From positions 2,350,501 through 2,414,500 of the forward strand of contig OX359193.1 of the NCBI GenBank assembly GCA_947172415.1: a stretch of DNA of 64,000 nucleotides, read 5' to 3'. The position numbers and the translations under genes are program-made. This document shows positions 50,669-61,680 of the stretch, in pieces. Origin of the DNA: Chondrosia reniformis (Eukaryota > Porifera > Demospongiae > Chondrillida > Chondrillidae). The notes under the pieces were generated by a model. The model was not told the origin of the DNA and searched no databases. It saw nothing but the letters and a program-made list of their open reading frames with translations. Numbering within the stretch: the first letter of the stretch is position 1; each line of letters begins with the position of its first letter.

Positions 50669-52106
50669 TTATAACTCATCAGGCTGGTCTACATTTTCCT
50701 CTTGATCAGGTAAGTGTGCAAATGTCGGGAATCCACTGGTATATGCACCCACATGGGAAGGTACTGGACCAGGTGGAAGCTGTGCGTGAAAGGGAAAACT
50801 AGTGGATTGACCAGCTGGAAATGTAGGAAGTGTCGGTGGAGGAAGTGGAGGAGGTGGTCTCCACATTGTTATCATCTGCTGCATGAAGTTCATAAATCTG
50901 TCTTCATGTTCTTCATCTGCTTTCATACGTCTTTCTTCTATTTGCTGTCTCCTTTCTTCTGCCTCTTCCATCCTCTTCCTACAAATTTCCTGGTCTTTCA
51001 GGAACCTCTCCCACAAGGATGTTATAGCTTTTTTAGCCTTTTCTATTTTGTTTGGCCTCTTTCTTTTCTGCTTTGGTGGTTGGTAAGGTGGCCGTCTTCC
51101 AGTGGTAGATGTGGAAGGTCCTGCCCCCTGAGATGCTGGCTGCTGGGTTGATGTAACAGAAGGGCCAGCCTCAGATGACTGACGGGTTGATGTATTAGAA
51201 GGGCCAGCCTCAGATGACTAACGGGTTGATGTATTTGAAGGGCCAGCCTCAGATGACTGACAGGTTGATGTATTAAAGGGCCAGCCTCAGATGACGGACG
51301 GGTTGATGTATTAGAAGGGCCAGCCTCAGATGACTGACGGGTTGATGTATTAGAAGGTCCAGCCTCAGATGACTGACGGGTTGATGTATTAGAAGGGCCA
51401 GCATCAGATGACTGACGGGTTGATGTATTAGAAGGGCCAGCCTCAGATGACTGACGGGTTGATGTATTAGAAGGGCCGGCCTCACTGACGGGTTGATGTA
51501 TTAGAAGGGTTGGCCTCAGATGACTGAAGGGTTGATGTAGAAGACCCAATTCCTTGGGGTGGATAGGGAGTGCTCGCAGATAATATTTCCTGAGACTCAT
51601 CAGGGAGTTGAGTGTCAAGGTTGCTTAACTGTTCCTCTGTCATAGAAGGATCGTCACTCAATGTTGATGCTGGTGTAATTGGCCTAGATTGAAACTGACT
51701 GGAAATATTACTGCCTGCTTCTTCATCACCAGTCTGACTCACAACTGAAGATTCCAACAGGCCTGGAGGATTAATTATTGCCCTCCTTCTCATGACAGCA
51801 TGAATCTCATGGAGCCACTGAAATTTCACATAAATCTCTGTTTCATCATCAGAGGATAATCCTACTCCGCTTGCCCTAAGGCTGTCTACCTCTTCTTTAT
51901 ACTTCTTTTTCAGTTGCTTTATTTTTTCCCGACATTACCGAAAATTTCGATTAAAACCTTGTCTTTCTAGAAATTTGATGAAATGATATTTTGTTTCTGA
52001 CCATTCCCTGCAATTGAAGTTGGACGCTTTCATCCGACCACGCAGCAATCAATGCAGCTACTTCAGCATCGTTCCAAGTTTGTCCGCGTTCACGATTATC
52101 CGCCAT
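50669..52106 (-). pseudogene. Harbinger Myb/trihelix-like accessory protein
   Basis: Starts MADNRERGQTWNDAEVAALI and AAWSDESVQ, the first helices of a Myb/SANT-like (trihelix) domain. It continues across a TAA and a shift into CREKIKQLKKKYKEEVDSLR, ASGVGLSSDDETEIYVKFQW and LHEIHAVMRRRAI. A Ser/Thr-rich linker follows, with a 13-residue repeat (STRQSSEAGPSNT) about eight times, then a coiled coil (EEAEERRQQIEERRMKADEE) and a Pro-rich end to 50669. In PIF/Harbinger elements this partner binds the ends and helps the transposase enter the nucleus. Several frame changes, some within the repeat, break it. Confidence 0.75.
51160..51530. repeat. Coding minisatellite, 39-bp unit
   Basis: About nine units of 'gggccagcctcagatgactg' plus 'acgggttgatgtattagaa'. 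Period 39 bp keeps frame (13 codons), but some units are shortened (51270-51290, 51480-51500) and shift it. Confidence 0.9.
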
Positions 52107-53070
52107 CTTAACTCGGATCTAACTCGCTTTTAACCGGGTTCGACACGGTTTCTTAACTCGGGTTCAACCCAGTTTAAAATTATCGTATGAACGGTTAACC
52201 CGGGTCGAAACCGAGTCAAACCCAGTTTACGAGTGGCCGTATGAAAACGGTGCCGTAGTTAGTCAACCATGCCAGGGAATGGACCTTTTCTGAAACCAGG
52301 TATTACATACCGTAACTTCATTGATGGACAGAAAGGTCAATTGGAGTGTGTCAAAGAATTCATCCTTTTACTCCGTGCTAGCAGCAAATGTTGGGGAGTA
52401 ACGTGATAATACATGTAAAGGCTCTAGGTCACCATGCCCAACTTCCAGAGTAGCTGACACCAATCGTGAACTCCAAGCTTTCCACTGACATCCTCCTAGC
52501 TTCCAGGCAGTAATAGCTGGACCAGAGAGCACAACAGCAACACCTCTTTTCTTAGCTAATCCATCCCTTGGTACTAGTCTACCAGCAGACAAAACTGTAC
52601 TATTACCAAGTGAATGCACATTATCACCAAACTATTTTGTCTCCTGTAAAGCAGCCACAACTACACCATGCCTCCCTAACTCATTCACTACTTGATCAAC
52701 TCTACTGTCTTCAGCATATTCCTCATCTCTAACTCATTTAACTGTCTCAACAGATCCTTCCACATCTTATAGCGATCCATGATGCAGAATACCACACCAA
52801 AGACTTTTGCCTTTGCCCTGCTTTACATATGTGCAATTTTATGTGATGGCCTCTCCCAAGAGGTATCCAAATCCTCTGTGGAAGGACAGACCTGGCAGGA
52901 ATTGAGTGGTGCCACCATTAGACACCCTATACTTGACATCTTGACAATCCAAGTCTGTAGTCTGTAGTCAGCTTTTGCCAGTAGTCACAGCTAAGTGATC
53001 AAACTGCCCAGGGGTCACCACGTGGAGGTGCTGACTAATGGCTAGTGTTCACAGAACACTGACCCACATC

Positions 53071-53205
53071 CCTCTAGTACACACCGCATCCCTTTATTAC
53101 ACACTGGTACACACCCCATCCCTTTATTTCACACTGGTTTATACACACACCATCTATAGTACACCAAGCCATCTCTTTAGTACACATTAGTACACACTCC
53201 ATGCA
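53071..53205. repeat. Minisatellite, right part
   Basis: Units such as 'acaccccatccctttatt' and 'tcacactggt'. Continues the array at 47940-48018 on the other side of the LINE. Confidence 0.8.
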
Positions 53206-54829
53206 TCCTTCTAGATCTACCTAGGTCAATATGTGGCCTATATAAAAGAAGAATTTGTCTGTGTTCCCAAAGGAATCTCTAGATTAACATGTAGATGTCA
53301 CTTGAATTGATTCCAAGGACTTCTCAACAACATACTCTCTGTGCTGGTGTATCTTCCAAGGAGAGTATAGGAGGGTATGTCAGGGACTCTTTTGCTCACC
53401 ATACATGGATGAAAGAACAAGGAAATCTGCAAAACCATACTAAAACAGATAGAAAATGCTACAGCCATCGTTTGCAAGCATTGCAGTGGTCTGGTAGCAA
53501 AAGTGCAGAAACTGTAAATCAAGTTAGATGCTACAAAGGGCAGAATATTACAATGTGTACATCAACTTGCTCAGCATAGGAAACAGATAATGTTGCCCAC
53601 TTTTAGGGGTAATGGGCTCTCTCTAGCCACAAGGAACTGGCTCCAAGAACAGCTTTTAGTTCGGCCCATGAAGTATTTTCAGCTACAAGCCTTTAGCATG
53701 AATCTGAAAGCACACCTCTGGCTGTGCCATTTGATTGCAGCACATCAGGACTCCCCAAAAATGGAAATTTGGCCAGTTGTATGCAGTAAACCTTTCCTGT
53801 GTCTAGCATGGGATGACCGTAATCCAGTGTGCTGTTCTCCTTTGTAGCTGTCTCCCTTTAGAACAAGAACCTATACGATCTATATTCTGGACCATACTCA
53901 AAATTATGTTCCTTTGGTGACAAAGTAAAACCAATTCAATTTGGCAGAGACCAAGTCACTCATGTGTGTGCAACCATGCAGTACACAATATGCAAAAGTC
54001 CAATCACTTGACACATCCCTATTAGGTGGAAGAGATTGGCACGCTAGGATGTTTTTATCAAGTATGGATATTTATACATTATATGTATTACTTTCACTAA
54101 CTAACATTTTCATCACATTAACATTATTATTGTCTATTAAAAGATTTACACCTTCCTAATTACATGCGTGTGTAGTATAAGTAAAAGTGGAGTATGTATC
54201 AATTATCTACATGCCTGGACCCCTTTCATTGGCAGACCAATATTAAAGGAGAAGCAACTAATTATTTTAAAATTTCAACATTTCCTGGACATAGGGATCC
54301 TCAACCCCATCTCCTAGCATTGGAAAACGATATGGGCTGGGAGACAGAGTGCAACAGAAAGGTGTATATTATGTTGATTATTAACTGTAGTATATGCTAT
54401 AGATGATTAGCCTTATCATATAATCGACTTGCTTCATTACCTTTTACACATGTGTTGTATAGTCACTGTATATATTGCAAGCATTTGGCATCCCTACTTC
54501 TAACTTCATATCTTAATGTTTTAACTTTTACTCCTTTTACTCCTTTTTTCTTGCTGTTGTTATTTGACATTTTTCCTAGGGATAACTAAAAATATTACAG
54601 TCAATGAGAAAGAGGGCCCAGAATGTTTTAATTTAAATGACATCAGAAAAGTACCCATTTTTAGTCCTTGCAGAAATTTGTAACTGGTTTGCATCAAGTG
54701 CATTTAAACTTAAGGATGCTTCCCTATTCTTTATATGCTAGTTTAAACAATTTTTGGGGTGCCTATGTATATTGTTTTCAGAAATTATGTTAACGTATGG
54801 CTTGCCGTTCATAACCTTGTGTATATTCA
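53206..54829. other. Region with unassigned open frames
   Basis: Plus-strand frames at 53295-53579, 53590-53847 and 53941-54159 follow one another. They contain phrases such as WLQEQLLVRPMKYFQL but no domain I recognise. They could be a decayed element. No promoter or splice sites are evident. Confidence 0.25.
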
Positions 54830-55045
54830 GTCGAAGTTACAATACACTAAGGTAATCAATGTAATATAATATAATTAATTAGATAATTCTTATTGTTCCA
54901 AGAAAGGACCTAGAAATAGAATGGGCATATTATCATAAGATTTGGGGCAAAAACTCATTTTCAATTGAGGGATCTTTCATTTTGGCCTCTGTTGGTTAGA
55001 AAACAGAAGACAAATTTGCAAATAAAAGGCTATAGGACTATAGAA
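54830..55045. repeat. Dispersed repeat, copy inverted at 62490-62706
   Basis: 'gaagttacaatacactaagg' and 'aagaaaggacctagaaatag' recur as reverse complements at 62685-62706 and 62615-62635, with 'aatgggcatat' also shared. The first 50 bp also match 61297-61350. Confidence 0.65.
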
Positions 55046-55128
55046 ACGCTATAGGAAATGTATATTGGATCCATGTGTTAACATTTATAATTTTTCAATT
55101 GGTCAGATCACTGTGAAACCAAAATATA

Positions 55129-57375
55129 TCATGGTATGTACATGTGTATGCCAGTCAAAGGGGAAAGTATAGTTTCAGAGGATTGAAAAGGAACATTAGA
55201 TCCTATAGGGTAGTAAATACCAAGCCCACCTAACCTTGCCAATAGGGACAGTTGATCTCTCTGAAGATCAGAGTACATGCACAGCCCTTCCCGTGATGGC
55301 AGTTTCACATTCCTCAAGCGGTTGGAACAGGTCACTAATTCCAGGCACAGAATGCATGCCTTGGAGGAAACTCCATTTGTGTTGATCAACGTGGATAATT
55401 GCTGCAATTACCGCTTGAGGTTGGCTGAATGTGATGTTTGCAAGTTTTCCTACTTCGCTGCACCACTTACACACCTTTAGCCTGACATACTCTTCCTTGA
55501 CCTCTAATGATCCCAGTGCAGCACCGAGATGTCTAGCACTTGCTAGTGGTGATTGGAATGTTGGTACCGTCAAACGTTTTTTCGCTTCATCAACATTGCT
55601 CTCCTTCACTATGAGGCAGGATTTCGCTCCATTGGGAACAGAAGCATACTTTGGGATGAGGCTACTTAACAGGTCCTACCACTGTCACAGATGCTTGCAT
55701 TTGGCAGCAGTAGAAGCGTTGTCAGCAAACCAAACTTCCTTGGCTTCATTACAGAGGTTGTGGAGCTCAGTGATGAGAGGTGTGATTGCCAGAGCATACA
55801 TCGCCATTCCCAGGGGATTCTCCTGGGTGGTTCCCTCACAAGAAGGGATCTCCCCTCTGCCCAGGACACACATGCGAAAAGAAGCTTTGTAAATATTCTT
55901 TAGGAGGAGGGACAGGGAAGGGCAGATGTATATATTGCATATTGTGCAGAGCGCCGTTCCTGTTGAGGCTGTTAAAAATACACACATTACTGACATCAGC
56001 TAGAAGCACTGCTTCCACTTTCTAGCAATGGAACAGCTTATCAATAGCATGAATGGCAGCCTCGACACCTCCTTCCTGCCCCACACAAACCTGTAGAGCA
56101 CCTGCAGCATGTGTCACATCCTCCGTCACTGCATATATCAATACTTTTGCTATGATCCTTCTCGACACTTCACCTATATACCCCAATTGGTCTGATGCCT
56201 AGGCAATTATCAAGAGGGATTAAATGGCAGGCAATGAGGGTGGTTAAGCCTCTTATGTCAACTGACTGCTTGCATAGTTTCCTTGCAACAGCCACAAGGG
56301 CATGGCATAGATTGCTTGAGGTGTGACCAAAGACAGTGCACATCCTATAACAGATGTTAGCATCAAGTCCCATGGGCCCGGCAGACCCTTTACACTGGAA
56401 GGCAATCTTCTTGATAGTAGCAGCATCAATGATGTCAAAAGGAGCCTCAGCAGCAGGGAGAGTGCCTAACGAATAAATCTTGAATCAAAGCTTCAGGCAC
56501 TTCTCTTTGTGCAGGAGGGTGTATTTCCATAAATCGGTCAAGCACAGTAGTGGGGTCACAGTTGGGTATACTGATGATGTCATTAACATTTAGTACTCCT
56601 CCTACAATATTGTCCTCAATACATCTAAGGGCCACTCTAATCTTCCCCAAGCGCATCATCTTGGCGAATTTCTTGGCTACATTTTCTCCCAGGGTTGTGT
56701 TGTCAAATAATGGTAGCCATGCTTGAATGCTGCAACCTTCCTTAACAAGTGACGAAATTTGACCGTTCTGCCAGAGGGCTAGCCTTCTGTGCATGGCCTC
56801 AGAATGTTTTTTTGGCGTTGCTTTGCTTTCAAGGCTTCTGCAATAACGGGACTTGCATCACCATAGATGCCTTGAGTGCAATGGGCTCAATGGCATCGTA
56901 AACGTAGGATTGAAGCAGTCTGGCTACCTTGCCTACGAAAGCCTTACCAGCCCCCTCGGTAGGAATCAGGACAATATTACGCTTCCAATGAACCAATTCC
57001 TCGTAGCTATCATCAACCACCTTACAAAAGGTGTCACTGTCCAATTCGCCTCATAAGAAAGCGGCGCCAGATGGTGGGACAGGTGATTCCTGGACAGGTC
57101 GATCACTAACGGGAGTAGGTAGGATCACATCCTGGATATCCTGGCGATCCAAGTTAACTGCAAAGTCATTGGAAACACTAGCTGCCTCATCGTTAGCATC
57201 TGCTGTATCATCAATAACAGAGGAGATTCAATGCAAAAAAAAACAATTCCCTGACGTCTCATGATTACAACACCATTTCAACTTAATTGGTAAGCAATTT
57301 GAGCAATGGTGACTGCATTTCTTACAGACACAGTTGGAATATGTCCTACATCTATTACACTTGCAGCAGACTATC
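55129..57375 (-). pseudogene. CXC-RT retroelement, decayed copy 3
   Basis: On the minus strand: a cysteine-rich start (57375-57260) with CCKCNRCRTYSNCVCKKCSH, similar in spacing to 25083-24481. Then EELVHWKRNIVLIPTEGAGK, HRRLALWQNGQ, FAKMMRLGKIRVALRCIEDN, DANICYRM and HLIPLDNCLGIRPIGV. Motif B reads EGTTQENPLGMAMYALAITPL (G-D changed to E-N) and motif C reads VWFADNAS (FADN for YADD). The thumb follows, to 55129. Frames change many times. No endonuclease end is present. The changed catalytic residues show it is inactive. It is the same family as 21980-25083. Confidence 0.75.
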
Positions 57376-57516
57376 CTTTATTGATAAAATCACTGGTACA
57401 GGTGATAACATAACAATCAAAGAGTCCTCTGGTAATCTTCACACAGTTCCACCATCTTTAATTTTCAATTGTTTTAATTATACCTATATTGACTCAAAAG
57501 AAATTCGATTAGATGA

Positions 57517-57984
57517 TCATATTAAAACTTTATATGTGCATGCAAACTCGGGTATCATTTCTTCCATATGTATATAATAATAATAATAATAATGATTATT
57601 TGAGTGACAATCAGAAAACTGACCAGCCAAAATTGGCATACTAGTCACAGAAGTTAGTGGAGGGTGATTAAATGGTAATAACAGGGATTGTCTGAGTTCA
57701 TACATCTTAAATAAAAAGTGGGCGACTCTTTTATTGTTTTTATTTAAAAGAAAATGTATTTTATTCAATGGTGACATGGAGATAAATTTAGAGTTAATTT
57801 GATTACAATAAACAAATAGATTGGATCTGATAATGTTCAGACAGGGGCAGTACAATAGAAAATGAGCTTGGTCCTCAACCAAACCCCCACTGCATACTTG
57901 GCAGAGCGTTTGCCCTAATGGTGTGGAGGTGTAACGACCAACTTCCACAGCCAGGGGAAGACAACCAGTACGCAGACCAGCCAT
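57517..57984 (-). CDS. LINE C-terminal cysteine motif
   Basis: Reads MAGLRTGCLPLAVEVGRYTS, then CQVCSGGLVEDQAHFLLYCP and a hydrophobic end. C-x2-C...H-x4-C is the usual zinc motif at the end of LINE ORF2. The codons after CHSNNH run through the (ATT)n tail as tyrosines and are not real protein. Confidence 0.65.
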   Translation of the reverse strand: MAGLRTGCLPLAVEVGRYTSTPLGQTLCQVCSGGLVEDQAHFLLYCPCLNIIRSNLFVYCNQINSKFISMSPLNKIHFLLNKNNKRVAHFLFKMYELRQSLLLPFNHPPLTSVTSMPILAGQFSDCHSNNHYYYYYYIHMEEMIPEFACTYKVLI

Positions 57985-58522
57985 AATTCTTCTACCACTA
58001 TCACAAGTAATTACATATGGTTCTACAATGGGTCTAAATTTAATGGTACGTTAAATACTTAATCTGCCTCCGGAGTTAGAATTTCTGGGGATATTATTTA
58101 TATTATGAAGCCATCTCTCTTCATATAACGTACTAGTATATTCACTGAATAGATAAATGATTGAGTTAAGATCATGGGTTATGGGTGGAAGGTCATTAGG
58201 TAGGTTAGTAGTTAGAAGTTTTCTTATTGAATGTACTCAGTTTTGTAGACCATCATCTGCTAGTTTGCAGCTTTCATTAAAAAGTAGCCTAGTAATCCTA
58301 AAATCAAGTATAACAAAGGTGTTTCCAAAACGTAATACAGGAAATTTCTGTTGTGAAAGAAATAGGTTTCCATCCCATTTCTCCAATCAGTTCCCCCAAG
58401 GGTGTATTCTTATTTAGTGCAAGGAAGTTTCTTATTAGTTTATATTGGATTTTATTTATTTCAGGGTAAGATTTAAAACCCCATAAAAATATACTATAGT
58501 TAGTTATCGGTAAAATTAGACA

Positions 58523-59616
58523 TTAGTATAATCTTGAATAAACCTTATATTTAAATCCTCCACAAGATCTATACTTACAAATTTTAAGATAAGCTGCTCT
58601 ACTGACGGATGTAGATATGGCTTCAATAGCACTTTTCCAGCTAAGGTGTTCATTGAATATTATTCCCAGATATTTATAATTGGTTGCATATGAGATTACA
58701 GAGTTGCAGCAAGTGAATCTAGTTGGGTCTAACCTTTTCCTGTTATTTCTAAAATGTACAATTTTAATTTTTTGAGGGTTAGTCGAGAGAGACCAATTGT
58801 CACAGAATTGGGTGAGACAGTGTAACTTCTCCTGTAAGGTATTTGGGCAATCAGCTATGATAACTAAATCATCAGCATATAATAGACAGTCTAGATTTAC
58901 CTTACCAACATTAAGAGAACCAGCAGTGGATGATTTAAGATAGTCTACTAAGTCATTGATATAAATATTAAACAAAGTAGGTGACAGAGTACATCCTTGT
59001 TTAACTCCAGAGTTGACTGTAAACCTATCAGTGCTGGCATTCTCTAGGTATACTGAGTATTGGGTGTTTGAGTATAACCTCTGTATGATGTTTAGGAAGT
59101 GTCCATTACCCAATTCTTTTTAGTTTATGCCATAGTTTATCTCTGGGTATGGAATCAAAGGCTTTTTTAAAATCAACATAACAGGTATAAGTATCTTTTT
59201 TGCTTAATTTACGATTTTCGAGGATGTTGAATAGAGTAAAAATCTGGTCTTGACAACTTCTGTTTTTCCTAAATCCACATTGTTCTTCACATAGTATATT
59301 ATTATAATCAAGGTATGTTGTTAGGCAATTATTTAGAATTTTGCAGAATCCTTTTAAAATACAAGGTAAATTGCAATTCCTCTATAATTGTTTGGATCGT
59401 GTTTGCTTCCATCACCTTTATGGATGGGAATGAGTGAACTAAGATACCAGTCAGATGGGATCTCACTATTTTAAAGCAGAAATTAGATAATTTATGTAAA
59501 TATTCAATATCTATAGGATTTTTTATGGTGCTTGTGCCTAATCCATCTGGACCAGGTGACTTATTGTCATCTAATGAATAGATAACCTCTGAGACCTCTT
59601 CTATACTAATTTCCAT
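58523..59616 (-). pseudogene. LINE reverse transcriptase
   Basis: Frame 59616-59329 has ISIEEVSEVIYSLDDNKSPG and PDGLGTSTIKN (fingers). A different frame has EEQCGFRKNRSCQDQIFTL and YVDFKKAFDSIPRDKLWHKL (motif A). Frame 59113-58523 has VNSGVKQGCTLSPTLFNIYI (motif B), DCLLYADDLVIIAD (motif C, YADD) and NYKYLGIIFNEHLSW. Catalytic residues are kept. Two frameshifts separate the parts. Confidence 0.75.
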
Positions 59617-60224
59617 ATTAAGATATGGTTCGGATTGGTGGTTACAAGATTGTATTCTAAATTACTTATATCTAGAGAATTGCTATGAGAAAGTTGAGGA
59701 TTAAGCAAATTCTTAAAGTAGTTTAACCAGATATCTTTAGTCTCAGTATGATCACTTATTAGGTTTCCATTAGGGTTTAAAAGAGATTTAGGTAGGGAAT
59801 GTTCTTTATGGTCATTTGCGATTCTAATCCTATCAAATAGTTTCCAAAATTTATGGGATTTACCATGGTTGAGATGTTTCAGTAAGTCAGTGTGCCTATG
59901 ATTATTAAATTTACGCTTTTTTTGTCTGACTAATTTGTCAAATGATTTCTGTTTGTCTTTAAATATCTTCCAGAGGTATACTCTGTCAGGGTTAGTCCCA
60001 CTACATTTCAGCCAGTTTTTTTGCGCTTTCCTAAGATCTTTCCTGTATTTTGATAATGTTTGATTCCACCATGGTTTTGGTGATGCTCCAAAACGTGTAG
60101 ACCTCCTATTAGTGTCAGTGAGTTCATCTTTTATTAAATTACAGAAAGAAGCAAACTTATTATTAAGATCAGTAGGGTTTGTTATATTTTCTAAATCCTT
60201 AATTAATTTTTTAGTATTTAGCAT
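59601..60224 (-). CDS. LINE linker between endonuclease and RT
   Basis: Lys-rich frame with FGASPKPWWNQTLSKYRKDL, RKAQKNWLKCSG, RQKKRKFNNHRH and HKFWKLFDRIRI. This matches the connector usually found between the endonuclease and RT of such elements ('WW...l...R...r..kk..k'). Frame is lost just before the RT fingers. Confidence 0.65.
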   Translation of the reverse strand: MLNTKKLIKDLENITNPTDLNNKFASFCNLIKDELTDTNRRSTRFGASPKPWWNQTLSKYRKDLRKAQKNWLKCSGTNPDRVYLWKIFKDKQKSFDKLVRQKKRKFNNHRHTDLLKHLNHGKSHKFWKLFDRIRIANDHKEHSLPKSLLNPNGNLISDHTETKDIWLNYFKNLLNPQLSHSNSLDISNLEYNLVTTNPNHILIWKLV

Positions 60225-60249
60225 GGATTCGGTAGAAGTAAGACATGAT

Positions 60250-60888
60250 TCATTGGGTTTTCAATGATAGCTTATGTGAGTATGCTACGGGACTGACCGA
60301 ATTTTGGGTTGTATGTAATTTATCAACTGAATATTTCCAGGTGAGAAGTGAGTGATCTGGGGCACTTGAGTCATAGGGTAAATTGAGCTTTTCGGCCAGG
60401 TCTAGTACAGTATTGACTTTGAAGTCATTGTGGTTACCTAGGGAGGACTGTGGTACTATCACATAGTCAACTACTGCTTTACCCAATGAGGATATGCTAG
60501 TAAAGTTATAGTGCTTGGGGTCAAATCGACCATTAAGCATTACTATATCAGAGTCTAGTAGTAGATCAATAAATTGATGTCCATGTGAATTTATTGTATT
60601 GTCTATAGTGACTCTTTTTGGGACAGTTGGTAGGTCTGTGTCACTTAGGGAGCCAGTTCTAGCATTAAAATCACCACAAATCATAAGGTCTCCTAATGGA
60701 TAATATTCCATTATTTGGGTTTGTAGGGTGTCGAAGAATTCGACTGATGAATCTCCATGACTTGAGCCCATGGGTGGTAGGTAGCAAGCACAAAGCCAGA
60801 TAGACTCACTGGAGTCAATGTTTGTTAGGGATATCCAGAGAATGCCTTCATACTCATTGTCTAGTACAGAAACAGTGTATGTATTCAA
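60250..60888 (-). CDS. LINE AP endonuclease domain
   Basis: Open frame with NEYEGILWISLTN, WLCACYLPPMGSSHGDSSVE, GDLMICGDFNARTGSLSDTD, SHGHQFIDLLLDSDIVMLNG, VDYVIVPQSS and YDSSAPDHSLLTWKYS. The residues GDFNAR and DH are the metal and active-site signatures of APE-like endonucleases that nick the target. The N-terminal Glu lies in a preceding frame (about 61010). Confidence 0.75.
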   Translation of the reverse strand: MNTYTVSVLDNEYEGILWISLTNIDSSESIWLCACYLPPMGSSHGDSSVEFFDTLQTQIMEYYPLGDLMICGDFNARTGSLSDTDLPTVPKRVTIDNTINSHGHQFIDLLLDSDIVMLNGRFDPKHYNFTSISSLGKAVVDYVIVPQSSLGNHNDFKVNTVLDLAEKLNLPYDSSAPDHSLLTWKYSVDKLHTTQNSVSPVAYSHKLSLKTQ

Positions 60889-61296
60889 CAGAGTATTATC
60901 TACAAGAACACCGACTCCTCCTGAGCCCCTAACTGCTCGTTTGGAGAGATTTGTGTGATTATGACCTATCCAATTATATCCTGGTAGAGTAATTATTTCC
61001 TTATTTTAAGGAATGTTTCACAGAGTATTATTATATCTAAATTCATGTAATCTATGATATTTATACGTAAAGATGATGCATCTACATGCCATATATCAAC
61101 AAAGGTTCCAGTCTTAAAGGGGTCTAAGCTAATAACCACAGCAGATTTGATTTGCATTGTGAGGGAGCTAAGAATAACGATGGTTGTTTGCATGCATGCA
61201 TTCACATAATTAACAGGGTTAAAGACCATTTTGTAACTTGTACGCCAGGACATAAAAGGCCATGCAAGGCCTTTATTATACATATGTCAATATATA

Positions 61297-61350
61297 TATA
61301 TACAATGCAAGTTACAATATACTAAGGTTATCTAATATTAATAATATAAT
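61297..61350. repeat. Short repeat related to 54830 and 62706
   Basis: 'gcaagttacaatatactaag' with AT-rich continuation. It is the reverse complement of 62660-62706 ('ttaatatattgtaacttgca'). Confidence 0.55.
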
Positions 61351-61352
61351 AG

Positions 61353-61655
61353 TGGGTCTCAGCCTATAATCACCGCAGGTTTGACTTGCCATGAGTGTGA
61401 GCTAGGAGTACCGTGGTTGCTTGCATGCATTCACATAAACAACAGGGTTAGAGACAATTTGGTAACTTGCACACAGGGACATAAAGGCCGGGGCCTTTAA
61501 TTTATTTCATGAACAATGTCCCTTGTGTGCAAGTTACCAAATTGTCTCTAACCCTGTTGTTTATGTGAATGCATGCAAGCAACCAACGGTACTCCTAGCT
61601 CACACTCAAGGCAAGTCAAATCTGCAGTGATTATTGGCTGACCCCTGCATGAGAC
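61353..61655. repeat. Long palindrome made of two LINE 5' ends
   Basis: The left arm (61353-61490) and right arm (61508-61655) are reverse complements with few mismatches over about 135 bp, including 'gcttgcatgcattcacataa' and 'ggtaacttgcacaca'. Each arm matches the 5' end of the adjacent LINE (61119-61280), so three LINE 5' ends lie together, two of them head to head. Confidence 0.85.
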
Positions 61656-61680
61656 TGGAATTTTTGCTGATAATGGCTAA

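Larger units (their letters stand above)
48986..52248. mobile_element. PIF/Harbinger DNA transposon, near full length
   Basis: The terminal inverted repeat 'gttttcatac-gccactcgta' then 'aactgg' is present at both ends (48986 and 52248) with very few mismatches. Inside lie a plus-strand transposase (49125-50407) and a convergent minus-strand Myb-like ORF (52106-50669). This is the two-gene layout of PIF/Harbinger. Several 'aacccgggtt'-type palindromic words sit next to each end. The transposase has one stop and one frameshift. The usual 3-bp target duplication is not clear (tag versus cgg). Inserted in the LINE at 48019-53060. Confidence 0.9.
48019..53060 (-). mobile_element. RTE-like LINE interrupted by a PIF/Harbinger element
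   Basis: On the minus strand the LINE starts near 53060. It encodes an AP endonuclease N-terminus (52720-52262: VDQVVNELGRHGVVVAALQE with the Glu, then AKKRGVAVVLSGPAITAW), is broken at 52248 by the Harbinger insertion, and resumes at 48985. There it has MRGAECNTDHQLLRMKM (end of the endonuclease), a deletion of the RT core, then RIGQASRAFGALRKAILVDK, VYQACVLSVLLYGS and LEWLGHVAHMPNDRIPK. The 3' end is an (ACAAG)n tail at 48019-48036. 'actagagggat' flanks both ends, a likely 11-bp target duplication inside the minisatellite. Net length about 1.8 kb. Confidence 0.75.
57575..61283 (-). mobile_element. APE-type LINE with near-complete domains
   Basis: On the minus strand from about 61283: LDIIILCETFLK (endonuclease Glu), RAVRGSGGVGVLVDNT, LGDLMICGDFNARTG and SAPDHSLLTW (APE-type endonuclease), a basic linker, then RT and a C-terminal part. 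The element ends in a short (ATT)n tract at 57576-57593. Its 5' end (61119-61280) is present twice more in the palindrome at 61353-61655. Several stops and frameshifts make it non-autonomous. The clade is not assigned. Confidence 0.8.

Noticed and set aside
48986-52248. Clear 3-bp target duplication of the Harbinger element
   Set aside because: The flanking triplets (tag and cgg, or gta and ggt) do not match. Either the site has mutated or the boundary is off by a base.
57517-57600. Tyrosine-run protein end (YYYYYY)
   Set aside because: Caused by translating the (ATT)n tail of the LINE.
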